From NCBI GenBank assembly GCA_042091375.1, contig JBELHO010000011.1:1-64000 (forward strand): a DNA stretch of 64,000 nt. Reading direction: 5' to 3'. Source of the DNA: JBELHO01 sp042091375. Lineage in GTDB: Bacteria > Pseudomonadota > Gammaproteobacteria > Enterobacterales > Alteromonadaceae. Below are positions 44,062-53,277 of the stretch, piece by piece. Every line of letters begins with the position of its first letter. The first letter of the stretch is position 1. The translations under genes and the position numbers were made by a program. The notes below the pieces were generated by a model. That model made no database searches and was not told the origin of the DNA. It saw only the letters and a program-made list of their open reading frames with translations.

Positions 44062-46092
44062 TTAATTACCGCTATTTTTATGCTTTAACAAGGCTCGCAT
44101 ACTCGCCACCCCCATTTGCGCTGACTGATGCTGTTGTTCAGCAGTTTTTTTAGTTTGGGTCAACTCCCAACTGAGATCATCTTGTGGTAATTCATGTAAA
44201 AAACGACTGGCCTCTGTTCTTATGGTTTCCCCAAATTGTCTGCGTTCACGAGCATATGTAAAAATAAGTTCTCGTTGGGCACGCGTAATGCCAACATAGG
44301 CTAAACGGCGTTCTTCTTCAATGTTGCCTTCATCAATACTGGTTTGATGGGGTAGCAAGCCTTCTTCCATACCGATGAGAAACACATAGGGAAACTCTAA
44401 ACCTTTTGACGCGTGTAAAGTCATTAATTGTACTTGATCGGCATCGTCCTCATCTTCTCCCCTTTCCATCATATCGCGCAGAGTTAACCTAGTCACCACT
44501 TGTGCTAAGGTCATTGGCTCTTCGCCCTCTTCGCCAGCAATCATTTGCTGTACCCAACTAAACAGCTGAGTAACGTTTTTCATCCGCATTTCAGCGGCTT
44601 TAGCACTCGGTGAAGTACTGTAAAGCCAATCCTCGTAATTCATTTCTCGAACCATAGATCGCAAGACTGCCGCGGTATCGCCACGCTCTGCTTGATCCGC
44701 GGTGGCTACAATCCAATGGCTAAAGCTTTGCACGCTAACTAAGCCACGGCCTTGTAAATGTTGTTCTAGACCCAATTCAAAACTGGCGGCAAATAAGCTT
44801 ATTTTTCGCATATTGGCATAACTACCTAATTTTTCTAGGGTACTAGGACCAATTTCTCTTCTAGGCACATTGACAATACGCAAAAAAGCATTGTCATCGT
44901 CGGGGTTAACCAATAAGCGTAAAAACGCCATCATATCTTTGATTTCAGTACGAGAAAAAAACGAAGTACCACCGCTAATTTTATAGGGAATGCGATTGGT
45001 CATTAAGGCCTTTTCTAATAGTCGAGATTGGTGATTACCGCGGTACAAAATAGCATAGTGTTTGAATTTGCTTTTATTCAGAAAGCGATGGCCAATTAAT
45101 TCACCCACCACCCGCTCAACTTCATGCTCCTCGTTTTTGGCTTGGATCACCCGCAATTCAACACCGTAAGCTAACTCACTAAACAAGGCTTTGTCGTAAA
45201 CATGGGGATTATTGGCGATCAAAATATTGGCACACTGTAAAATACGACCACTAGAGCGGTAATTTTGCTCTAATTTGATCAATTTTAACGATGGATAATC
45301 TTCACCTAACAACACTAAGTTTTGGGGTTTAGCGCCGCGCCAAGAGTATATCGATTGATCGTCATCGCCGACTACAGTTAATAAACCTTTGTCACCGCAA
45401 ATTAATTTTACCAATTCATATTGACTGGCATTGGTGTCTTGATACTCATCCACCAACATGTATTGAATTTTTTGTTGCCAGCGACTGCGTACTTCCGGAA
45501 AGTTGCGCAACAATAAGGTGGGAATTAAAATTAAATCGTCAAAATCTAGGGCGTTATATGCTTTCATGTGTTGTTGATATTGCTGATAAAATTCTGCGTA
45601 TATACGACTCTCAGCATCAACGGTAAGTTTAATCGCCGCATCGGGTAACAATAAATCGTTTTTCCATTGCGAAATCATATTTTGCAATTTACTCAGTAGC
45701 TCTTTATCGCCATCGAATTGCTTTTCTGTCAACTCCTTTAACAGCGCTAAGCTGTCTTGATCATCAAACAAGGTAAAGCCGGCTTTAAAGCCTAAGGTAT
45801 TAATTTCTTTGCGGATAATATCCAAACCCAAGGAGTGAAAGGTAGATACAGTTAAACCACGGGTGTACTGCTTGCTGAGCATTTTCACCACCCGCTCTTT
45901 CATTTCACGCGCCGCTTTATTAGTAAAGGTTACGGCAGCAATATGCCTAGCTTTATAACCACATTTTTCGATAAGGTAAGCAATTTTTTGACAAATAACC
46001 CCAGTTTTACCACTGCCTGCACCAGCTAAAACAAGGCAAGGGCCATTGACATATTTTACCGCCTGATTTTGTCCGGGATTTAATTTCATCAA
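44062..46092 (-). CDS. rep: ATP-dependent DNA helicase Rep
   Basis: Rep is a 3'-5' superfamily 1 helicase that removes protein roadblocks ahead of the replisome and restarts forks. The 676-residue protein (E. coli 673) has Walker A AGAGSGKTGVI, the motif VDEYQDTNASQY, GDDDQSIYSWRGA, LEQNYRSS and the C-terminal run VQLMTLHASKGLEFPYVFLIG with EERRLAYVGITRAQ. It starts MKLNPGQNQAVKYV like other Rep proteins; an extra Met at position 1 may be read instead. It is monocistronic. Confidence 0.96.
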   Translation of the reverse strand: MMKLNPGQNQAVKYVNGPCLVLAGAGSGKTGVICQKIAYLIEKCGYKARHIAAVTFTNKAAREMKERVVKMLSKQYTRGLTVSTFHSLGLDIIRKEINTLGFKAGFTLFDDQDSLALLKELTEKQFDGDKELLSKLQNMISQWKNDLLLPDAAIKLTVDAESRIYAEFYQQYQQHMKAYNALDFDDLILIPTLLLRNFPEVRSRWQQKIQYMLVDEYQDTNASQYELVKLICGDKGLLTVVGDDDQSIYSWRGAKPQNLVLLGEDYPSLKLIKLEQNYRSSGRILQCANILIANNPHVYDKALFSELAYGVELRVIQAKNEEHEVERVVGELIGHRFLNKSKFKHYAILYRGNHQSRLLEKALMTNRIPYKISGGTSFFSRTEIKDMMAFLRLLVNPDDDNAFLRIVNVPRREIGPSTLEKLGSYANMRKISLFAASFELGLEQHLQGRGLVSVQSFSHWIVATADQAERGDTAAVLRSMVREMNYEDWLYSTSPSAKAAEMRMKNVTQLFSWVQQMIAGEEGEEPMTLAQVVTRLTLRDMMERGEDEDDADQVQLMTLHASKGLEFPYVFLIGMEEGLLPHQTSIDEGNIEEERRLAYVGITRAQRELIFTYARERRQFGETIRTEASRFLHELPQDDLSWELTQTKKTAEQQHQSAQMGVASMRALLKHKNSGN

Positions 46093-46232
46093 AATTCGAT
46101 AAGCCGCTTACGGGTTGTGTGGAGAAAGTCGTCGATTTTACCTTGTTTACTCAGCCTCGTATAGTCAATTAATAGTTGGCAAAATGGGCAAATGCATTAC
46201 AATAAAGTTTATATTCACGAAGAGATACTGTC

Positions 46233-46490
46233 ATGATCACTGCAAAAAAAATTGAAGATATCGCCAAACAAGTTACCGATGCTATACCGCCCGGTTTAAA
46301 AAACATAGCTTCCGACTTTGAAGATAAAACCAAATCCATTCTGCAAAAAAAATTGTCGCAATTAGATATGGTTAGTCGCGAAGAGTTTGATGTGCAAACA
46401 CAAGTTTTATTGAAAACTCGCGAAAAACTTGCACAATTAGAAGAAAAAGTAACCCAACTCGAACAGCTCAATAGCAGTAAAACAGAGTAG
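46233..46490 (+). CDS. ubiK: UbiK, ubiquinone biosynthesis accessory factor (BMFP family)
   Basis: The 85-residue protein has an amphipathic N-terminal helix (KKIEDIAKQVTDAIPPGLKNI), a linker, and a C-terminal trimeric coiled coil with REEFDVQTQVLLKTREKLAQLEEKV (in outline). This is the layout of the YqiC/BMFP family. UbiK pairs with UbiJ to support the soluble Ubi complex. It is divergent from rep and about 4.3 kb from ubiEJB. The rest of the ubi genes are outside the window. Confidence 0.9.
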   Translation: MITAKKIEDIAKQVTDAIPPGLKNIASDFEDKTKSILQKKLSQLDMVSREEFDVQTQVLLKTREKLAQLEEKVTQLEQLNSSKTE

Positions 46491-46729
46491 TAAATAGAAC
46501 GTTAAATAGAGTAGTAAATAGAGTCCTAAATAAAGTAGCAAAGTACAGTAATAAGTAGTACAACCGACAACTTCTCACTGATGACAATAGGTTGACAGTA
46601 CTAGGCCTGTAGTGATCAGCTAATAGTAATAGGCTAATAATGGTCGGCCAATAGTATTCAGCTGTTAGTCATAGGCTAAGAGGATTCGGCCAATAAATTT
46701 GGACTAAAAAGTTTAAACTAATGCTAGTG

Positions 46730-46798
46730 GCCATTGACTGATAGCCATTAACTCATGGTCATTAACTCATAGCCATTGACTCATAGCCATTAATTCAT
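46730..46798. repeat. 14-bp tandem repeat truncated by the assembly gap
   Basis: Five copies of a 14-base unit close to GCCATTAACTCATA run head to tail and stop at the first N. The copies differ by one or two bases. Degenerate relatives (GGCTAATA, GGCCAATA) fill the preceding 200 bases. The repeat is the likely reason the assembly broke here. Confidence 0.85.
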
Positions 46799-46898
46799 NN
46801 NNNNNNNNNNNNNNNNNNNNNNNNNNNNNNNNNNNNNNNNNNNNNNNNNNNNNNNNNNNNNNNNNNNNNNNNNNNNNNNNNNNNNNNNNNNNNNNNNN
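46799..46898. other. Assembly gap of 100 N
   Basis: Exactly 100 undetermined bases mark a scaffold gap. The 499-base space between ubiK and the SPFH gene holds only tandem and degenerate repeats on both sides of it; no gene, promoter or terminator is recognisable there. Confidence 0.95.
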
Positions 46899-46942
46899 AC
46901 ACAGCCTTAATTCTTAGTTTTAAATACTTAGTGTTAATATTT

Positions 46943-46970
46943 GCTCTAAATACTAAGCTCTAAATACTAA
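46943..46970. repeat. Two exact copies of a 14-bp unit after the gap
   Basis: GCTCTAAATACTAA occurs twice in tandem, and related TAAATACTTAG sequence precedes it. Its unit length equals that of the repeat before the gap but the sequence differs. Confidence 0.75.
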
Positions 46971-46989
46971 GCTTGAATGCAAATCAAAC

Positions 46990-47916
46990 CTAGTCTTGCT
47001 TCATATTCCACAGTATGTCCTGACCACTACCCATGACCGTACTCGGTAATTTACCGTCCCACTGCTGCGCTTTAACATAATCCACTAGTACTTTACTGTT
47101 TTTGATCGCAGCGGCTTTCTTTTGTATTGCTTCAGCTTCAGCCAAACCTTTTAACTTGATTGCCTCGGCTTCGGCTCTTGCCTCAGTGGTGATCGCATAA
47201 GCTGAACCATCAGCACGGGCTTTTTCGGCATCTCTTTTTGCTTCGGCAGTATTCACTTCCCGTTGCGCTTCTAATTTTTGTCGCTCTAAACGATGCATTT
47301 CAGCGGCAGCTAAGTTTTTTTCGGTCTGTTTAGTTTCAATACTTTGCAGGTATTTTTGCGGTAAAATTAAATTTTCTAATTGCACACTGTCCAGCTTAAC
47401 TGGAAAATCAGACATAGCACTTATCAATGTTTCTTCAATTTGTTGGATCACTTGACCGCGATTTTGAATAATTTGCTCGGCTTTAAAACGCGCCAACGCA
47501 TCTTTCGTTGCTGAGCGCAATCTAGGATCAAGAATACGGTTTTCAAACTGATCTAAACCGCCATAACCTTTATACAATTCAAATGCTTCAATACGGTTAA
47601 CAGTCCAGTTAACTGACACCTCGGCCTGCACTGGCATTTGTTCAAAGGTAGATGCCTTCATATTTTCCATATTTTTGCGGGTGCGAATTTCTAATTCTTC
47701 AACGGTATCAGCAAACGGCACCTTAGTATGCAAGCCAGGATTGACTTGGGTTGTGGCTTCGCCAAAGCGCTTGACAATACCGACATGTCCTTCGTCTATG
47801 GTATAAAAGGCGCTCCATAAAAAAATCACTATAAGTATACCAATAATTGCTTTAATCAAATGCCTTACTATTTTCGAATTCTGGGTGGCTGTTGTGGTTT
47901 TAAGTCCATTATTCAC
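46990..47916 (-). CDS. SPFH/band-7 (prohibitin-like) membrane protein
   Basis: The 308-residue protein has one N-terminal membrane helix (HLIKAIIGILIVIFLWSAFY), then the SPFH domain (about 45-200, DEGHVGIVKRFGEATTQVNPGLHTKVPF, in outline). A long charged alpha-helix of Ala/Glu/Lys/Arg repeats follows (about 200-275). Such proteins form large rings that organise membrane microdomains or regulate proteases, as HflK/HflC do with FtsH. The layout with a long AEAE-type helix resembles prohibitin-type proteins more than HflC. The start GTG at 47916 has AGGAGAG before it; the 23 upstream codons are not needed. No protease gene is adjacent. Confidence 0.88.
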   Translation of the reverse strand: MNNGLKTTTATQNSKIVRHLIKAIIGILIVIFLWSAFYTIDEGHVGIVKRFGEATTQVNPGLHTKVPFADTVEELEIRTRKNMENMKASTFEQMPVQAEVSVNWTVNRIEAFELYKGYGGLDQFENRILDPRLRSATKDALARFKAEQIIQNRGQVIQQIEETLISAMSDFPVKLDSVQLENLILPQKYLQSIETKQTEKNLAAAEMHRLERQKLEAQREVNTAEAKRDAEKARADGSAYAITTEARAEAEAIKLKGLAEAEAIQKKAAAIKNSKVLVDYVKAQQWDGKLPSTVMGSGQDILWNMKQD

Positions 47917-48088
47917 AGGGTTCTCTCCTAAGTCAGATAAATAATATGTCTCATGATGATAAATTAATATCACATTCTTTGACATAATATGTCAAGGATA
48001 ATAACACTTAATTACCAAATTATCAGCTGCACCAGTCAGTTAACATGTTACTGGCGAATGGGATGCACTAGATCAAGCTAAGTTAAAC

Positions 48089-49156
48089 TTACTGCGCATT
48101 ATCACCGTTAAAAATAGCTCGTCGATGAGCACTCAATGGCGCATCATCGCTTAACACCAGTTGATCATTTGTTATATGCACACCCAGTGTTGTCAATAAT
48201 GGCAAGTAATTAGGAATGGCATGGCTTTGTGAAAACTGTATAAAAAGCGAAGAAAATATCCGGCTTTGACTGAGTGCATCGAGTTTGTTGACAATCGCTT
48301 GCGCACTCATATACCCAGTTGCACAACACCGTTTTAATTGCTTTAACAGGCTATCTAAAGAAGTCTGCTGATTTGATCTGAGCAACACATCCGCTTGCAG
48401 CCAATACAAAGCGCCACTCCAATAGATACGCATATAATTGCGATTATACGCAATATTATCACTGACCTTATTTAACGGTTGATGCATAAAATTCTGTTGC
48501 TTATTAGCGCGTTCAAAGCCCTGATAAAGCTTAAGCCACATCGTCTGCTGATCAAATACACCAACCCTAGCCTGAATAATATTCTGATAGTAGCTAGCCA
48601 AACCCTCAGAAAACCAACGCGCTTCACTAGCGTCATAGGGGATCAATAAATGACTAAACTCGTGATATATAGTCCAATCTGCTATTAATTCCTCCAGGTT
48701 AGCTGCGACGTTGACCACTAATACCACTTCAGTAGGCGAATTTCGCTGTACCTCGCCCCAAGGAACAGCACTACTTTTGTCGTTAGTGGCCTTGATCACT
48801 GTAACAAAATCATCGCTGGGTAGTTCACCGTAAACTAAACTCAAGGCTGCCTTGGCATGATCCACCCAACGACTGAGCTTCTCTTGCTGTGTTGCTGAAA
48901 AATCATCGGCAAAGCGAATAGCTGATACACCGACTCTGGTATGATTATCAGGATCAAGATCTTTGCTATTTTGATAGGTGACTCGCTCTGTATTAATTGC
49001 CTTTGCTGAGTTTACTGAGTTGGCCGATTTAGCAGAGTTTGCTGAATTGGCCAAAGAACTAGCCGTCAAACTGCAAACTAGGCATAGATATACCAGTAAG
49101 CGATACACAAAAGAGTGAGCTTGGCTAACCGTTGCTAGGTTACGATTGATCGGCAC
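48089..49156 (-). CDS. Exported gluzincin-like metallopeptidase of unknown family
   Basis: The 355-residue protein has a membrane/signal segment at about 17-33, followed by a low-complexity Asn-Ser-Ala-Lys stretch (34-53, five or six NSA(N/K/V) repeats). A zinc motif reads HEFSH at 165-169, with a candidate third ligand Glu184 in RWFSEGLASYY, the spacing of gluzincins. The remainder is helical with no recognised domain. It probably acts in the periplasm or at the cell surface. Its substrate is unknown. It lies between the SPFH and alkaline phosphatase genes but with gaps over 100 bases on both sides. Confidence 0.75.
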   Translation of the reverse strand: MPINRNLATVSQAHSFVYRLLVYLCLVCSLTASSLANSANSAKSANSVNSAKAINTERVTYQNSKDLDPDNHTRVGVSAIRFADDFSATQQEKLSRWVDHAKAALSLVYGELPSDDFVTVIKATNDKSSAVPWGEVQRNSPTEVVLVVNVAANLEELIADWTIYHEFSHLLIPYDASEARWFSEGLASYYQNIIQARVGVFDQQTMWLKLYQGFERANKQQNFMHQPLNKVSDNIAYNRNYMRIYWSGALYWLQADVLLRSNQQTSLDSLLKQLKRCCATGYMSAQAIVNKLDALSQSRIFSSLFIQFSQSHAIPNYLPLLTTLGVHITNDQLVLSDDAPLSAHRRAIFNGDNAQ

Positions 49157-49268
49157 GAAAATCCCTTTGCTAAGCTCAGTAAGTGTATTTGAGTCTAGAA
49201 TACAATATCAGTCAATATCCAGCTAACTAAAATAATAGGCACCAGTATATCACTCGCGCCCATTTTTG

Positions 49269-50852
49269 TTATTTGTTGTTAAGTATGGCTTCTTTCATGA
49301 CTTCAAATACAGTTGTGTTATCGACATAGTTACCATTCCAACCGTAGTTTGCCCCCCAAAGTTGCGCTGCTTTCAAGTCAGTTCGAGTAAATTGCTTGAA
49401 GTATTCACTGCCTTTGCCAATAGCCCAAAGCGGTACCAATTCATTGGTATGGTTACCTGAAGCAAATTGATAGCCCGGCATATTGCCTTCACCTTTATCT
49501 TGCACGGCAATAAACTCGTTAAACTTGTCTTCATTAGGGTTAAAGCGGGCATCTACAATGGCTTTTTCACTTCTGTCTTTGGCCACAGCGCCGCCAACTT
49601 GGTTCGTCCAAGTGCCTTCACCCCAGATACCACCACACTCGTGATCCGAGGTTATGATCAGCAGTGTTTCTTGCCAGCTTGAATTGGCTTCTATCCACTC
49701 AATAACAGCATCAACCGCTTTGTTAAAATCTATCTGCTCTTCAATGAATCTAGGCATATTGTTGGCATGTCCCATCCAATCAATCGCACCGCCTTCAATC
49801 ATGGCAAAAAAGCCTTGGTTGTCTTGGCTTAATACGTTTAATGCGCCGATACTCATTGTTGCTAAATCTGGCACATCACTATTAAACGCCATACCTGAGG
49901 GGGTATTGCCTGAGCCTAAGCCTTGTCTCGATGCTTGTAAGGTTGAATCAGAGCGTGCAATACCTACCACTCGTTGTGGTACGTTGACGCCTTTTGCTAA
50001 AGATTCAAATTGCGCTTTTGTATCAATATAAGCAATCTCTGGAGTTTGGTTATTTTGTAAATTATTAAATGTTTTTTGACCGCCTAAGAACTTGTAATCA
50101 CTGTCTTGTTTTGTCGTTTTACTCTCACCACTTGCGTTGTACAGGGGGTGGCCGGCGCCCATGATCACCGACAGTTCGGTTGCCAGCATTTCATTGAAAA
50201 TATCTGCATAATTGTTGCGAGATACATTGTGCGCAATAGCGGCAGCAGGCGTGGCGTGAGAGACCATCACCGAGGTTACCACACCAGCAGCTTTGCCTTG
50301 TTTCATACCAATTTGCGCAACTGTCTCAAAACTTTCAGTATTGCTCCAATCGGTGTTAATGCGTCCAACCGAGGTTTTACGACCACTCATCAAAGCAGTG
50401 CCCGCAGCGGCACTATCAGTATACGAAGTGTAACTGCCAACGCTAGTGAAGTCGTTGTTCATGGCGTTTGCAAATTGTTGCCAACGCATCTCAGGATCGT
50501 ACCCCTGCTCCACAGCACCTGCAATTTTGGCCGGCGCTGCCGCTTTTGGCAGAACATTGCCTTTGTCATCAATTAAGTTTAACGCACTGTGTGCCAAACC
50601 TAATACTATGGGTGCAGTGCCATCTGGTCGAGCAACTTGATAAGACTGGACACCTGCTTGACCTTGATAATAATCCGCCGCTAACCAACCGTTAAAACCG
50701 ATACCATCGGATACCATTAAAATAATATTTTTTGGCCCAGCTTGAGTTTTGGTCGATTCGACCTTAGCAGACTTATGGGCACAAGAAGTAACCAATACCG
50801 CTGCTGCGAGAATAGTTGTTTTGAAAATAATATTGTTCACTGTCAATTTCAC
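49269..50852 (-). CDS. Alkaline phosphatase, predicted lipoprotein
   Basis: The 527-residue enzyme cleaves phosphate monoesters. A lipobox LVTSC with Cys24 follows a hydrophobic stretch, so it is probably lipid-anchored rather than free in the periplasm. Metal site residue Asp49 is in MVSDGIG, and the nucleophile Ser147 is in YTDSAAAGTALMSG, as in PhoA-type enzymes. Further metal ligands occur in EGGAIDWMGHANN and TSDHECGG. It has no nearby pho regulator. The phosphate-starvation control usual for such genes is not visible in the 264 bases upstream. Confidence 0.92.
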   Translation of the reverse strand: MKLTVNNIIFKTTILAAAVLVTSCAHKSAKVESTKTQAGPKNIILMVSDGIGFNGWLAADYYQGQAGVQSYQVARPDGTAPIVLGLAHSALNLIDDKGNVLPKAAAPAKIAGAVEQGYDPEMRWQQFANAMNNDFTSVGSYTSYTDSAAAGTALMSGRKTSVGRINTDWSNTESFETVAQIGMKQGKAAGVVTSVMVSHATPAAAIAHNVSRNNYADIFNEMLATELSVIMGAGHPLYNASGESKTTKQDSDYKFLGGQKTFNNLQNNQTPEIAYIDTKAQFESLAKGVNVPQRVVGIARSDSTLQASRQGLGSGNTPSGMAFNSDVPDLATMSIGALNVLSQDNQGFFAMIEGGAIDWMGHANNMPRFIEEQIDFNKAVDAVIEWIEANSSWQETLLIITSDHECGGIWGEGTWTNQVGGAVAKDRSEKAIVDARFNPNEDKFNEFIAVQDKGEGNMPGYQFASGNHTNELVPLWAIGKGSEYFKQFTRTDLKAAQLWGANYGWNGNYVDNTTVFEVMKEAILNNK

Positions 50853-51116
50853 ACTGTTTTTGTTTGTGGTATATCATATCAACTTATTGTAACCATTATA
50901 TGAAATTACAAAAATTACGAGAAAATAACTAGGGCAGTCGCTTAGAAGTATTTATTTGATTTAAGAGGCATTATTAAGGCCTTTATATAATATGCTTTTA
51001 GGTATACAAATAAGGCAAAAGAACGCAAAACGTTTGGCTTGTGCTTCTTAGCCACTACATTTAGCCAAGCATTTTTAGGCCATTATTGTTGCCTATACGG
51101 ATGTTGAGGAATAGTC

Positions 51117-51524
51117 GTGTTTGCATTATCTATACTTGTTTTTGTCATTATGCTGGTTGTTGCCTGTTTACATTTTTACTGGGCTTTTGGCGGCCAATAT
51201 GGCCTGATGTCAGCAGGGCCAAGCTTAGAGGGAGGTAAAGACTTTATACCAAGCCGTATCTTGATCTTTATCGTTGCTTTGCTGTTACTGGCTCTTGCAC
51301 TGTTAGCTATTCAACTCGTTGCACCTATTGCGCCATTGCAGAAATATATTGATCACATTGGCTATGTTGTTTCTGCTGTGTTTGTGATCCGAGCCATAGG
51401 TGATTTCAAGTATGTTGGCTTGTTTAAAAAAGTCTACAACAGTCGTTTCGCTACTTTAGACACTAAGTACTTTTCACCACTGGTGCTTTTTTTAGGCATC
51501 GCCTATGGGGTTTTGTCTAGTTAA
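51117..51524 (+). CDS. DUF3995-family small membrane protein
   Basis: The 135-residue protein has four predicted membrane helices (about 3-25, 50-70, 75-95, 112-133). The family-like segments are HFYWAFGGQYGL and VFVIRAIGDFKYVGLFKK with the closing SPLVLFLGIAYG. The function of the family is unknown. The start codon is GTG at 51117 after GAGGAATA. It is monocistronic. Confidence 0.8.
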   Translation: MFALSILVFVIMLVVACLHFYWAFGGQYGLMSAGPSLEGGKDFIPSRILIFIVALLLLALALLAIQLVAPIAPLQKYIDHIGYVVSAVFVIRAIGDFKYVGLFKKVYNSRFATLDTKYFSPLVLFLGIAYGVLSS

Positions 51525-51702
51525 CACAGGCATAGATCACATGACACGACCACACAAGATGAACAGCGATAAAAAAGCTGCGCTGGTATCAGCACAGGCA
51601 TAAATACTAGCATCAATACTGGCAACATTAGATCACTAAATCGCTAAATCACCATAAACTCTTGCTACCCGGCAATCTGCAGATCAGAACGCCAGTGATG
51701 AT

Positions 51703-53277
51703 TTACGACAAGAAAGCTCGATAGGCTGCATTATTGGTTTCTTCTTGCCACTCATAACCCAAGTCCGTTAAGTGTTCAAAAAAATCTTGTTGTTGATTTT
51801 CATTGACTTCAAAGCCAGCTAACACTTGCCCAAATGCAGCACCGTGGTTGCGATAATGAAATAGGGTTATATTGTAGTGCTCACCCAAGGTATCGAGAAA
51901 TTTTTCTAATGCTCCTGGGTATTCGGGGAATTGAAACTGGAAAATACGCTCATCAGTAGCGGTTGAATGATGTCCGCCAACCATATAACGGACATGTAAT
52001 TTTGCTAGTTCATTATCGGTGAAATCAGTAACTACATAGTTTTTATCATTGAGAGATTGACAAAGCTGTTGGCGATCTTGTTCACCTGAGGTGCGCACAC
52101 CAACAAATATTTGCGCATCACTTGGCTTTAGGTCATTGCGGTTAACTGCCGAGCGATAGTTAAACTCGGTGATCACTCGGCCATCGAGGGTTTGACAAAA
52201 ACGTCTAAAGCTGCCTTTTTGCTCGGGAATATTAACCGCTAATACCGCTTCTTTGGCTTCACCTAATTCACAGCGTTCAGAAATATAGCGCAAGGTATGA
52301 AAATTCATATTGGCGCCCGACAATATTGCCACCAGTGATTCATTGCCTGCGCTGGTTTGACAATATTTTTGCAAACCGGCCAAAGACAATGCCCCTGCCG
52401 GCTCAGCGATGACGCGGGTTTGTTCAAAGATATCTTTGATAGCAGCGCAAATTTCATCTGTGGTCACAGTGATCACGCCATCACAATAGGTTTTTAATAA
52501 ATCAAAGGTATGATCACCGATGCGCTTTACCGCCACCCCATCAGCAAATAAGCCAACGTGATCTAAATCTACCGGTTTGCCACTTTGCAAAGCCGCCTTT
52601 AAGCAGGCGGAGTCTTCGACTTCGACGCCGATGACTTTAATGGCAGGTTGCAATTGTTTTAAGTACACTGCCATACCTGCAGCTAGGCCGCCACCGCCAA
52701 CCGGAATAAACACAGCATCACAATGGGGTTGCTGTTGCAGTAATTCTTTGGCTACTGTGCCCTGACCAGCAATAATATCGGGATCATCAAAGGGTGGAAT
52801 TAAGGTTTTTTGGCTTTGTAGTGCATCTTGTTTCGAAGCGGCTTGCGCTTCATTAAAGCTTTTACCGACTAAGCGAACTTCAGCACCATATCGGCGCACG
52901 TTATCAATTTTTATTTCAGGGGTGGTAATAGGCATAAATATGGTGGCCTGAATACCAAGTTTATGCGCCGCAAGCGCTAGCCCTTGCGCGTGGTTACCGG
53001 CAGAAGCGGCGACAACTCCTCGCTCACTCTGCTGTTTAGATAAGTTGGCTAATTTGTTATAGGCACCGCGTAATTTAAATGAATAAACCGGTTGTTGATC
53101 TTCGCGTTTAAGGCTTATTTTATTGCCTAAACGCATTGACAATTTAGGGCATGGGGTGAGTTCACTTTCTATCGCTATGTCGTAAACAGGGGCGAGCAAG
53201 ATACGTCTTAAATACGCTGTTGCCAAATCTTGCGCGACTGTGTTTTCCGCTATGGGCAGTGGTTGAGGATCAGTCAT
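51703..53277 (-). CDS. ilvA: Biosynthetic threonine dehydratase
   Basis: IlvA deaminates threonine to 2-oxobutanoate, the committed step to isoleucine. The 524-residue protein has the PLP lysine in YSFKLRGAYNKL, the glycine-rich loop GGGGLAAGMA, SAGNHAQGLA and two C-terminal ACT-like regulatory domains (about 335-520) for isoleucine and valine control. It is the last gene of the operon. I start it at 53277, overlapping the end of ilvD by eight bases, with GGTGAG ahead; the frame is open 24 codons further. Confidence 0.97.
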   Translation of the reverse strand: MTDPQPLPIAENTVAQDLATAYLRRILLAPVYDIAIESELTPCPKLSMRLGNKISLKREDQQPVYSFKLRGAYNKLANLSKQQSERGVVAASAGNHAQGLALAAHKLGIQATIFMPITTPEIKIDNVRRYGAEVRLVGKSFNEAQAASKQDALQSQKTLIPPFDDPDIIAGQGTVAKELLQQQPHCDAVFIPVGGGGLAAGMAVYLKQLQPAIKVIGVEVEDSACLKAALQSGKPVDLDHVGLFADGVAVKRIGDHTFDLLKTYCDGVITVTTDEICAAIKDIFEQTRVIAEPAGALSLAGLQKYCQTSAGNESLVAILSGANMNFHTLRYISERCELGEAKEAVLAVNIPEQKGSFRRFCQTLDGRVITEFNYRSAVNRNDLKPSDAQIFVGVRTSGEQDRQQLCQSLNDKNYVVTDFTDNELAKLHVRYMVGGHHSTATDERIFQFQFPEYPGALEKFLDTLGEHYNITLFHYRNHGAAFGQVLAGFEVNENQQQDFFEHLTDLGYEWQEETNNAAYRAFLS

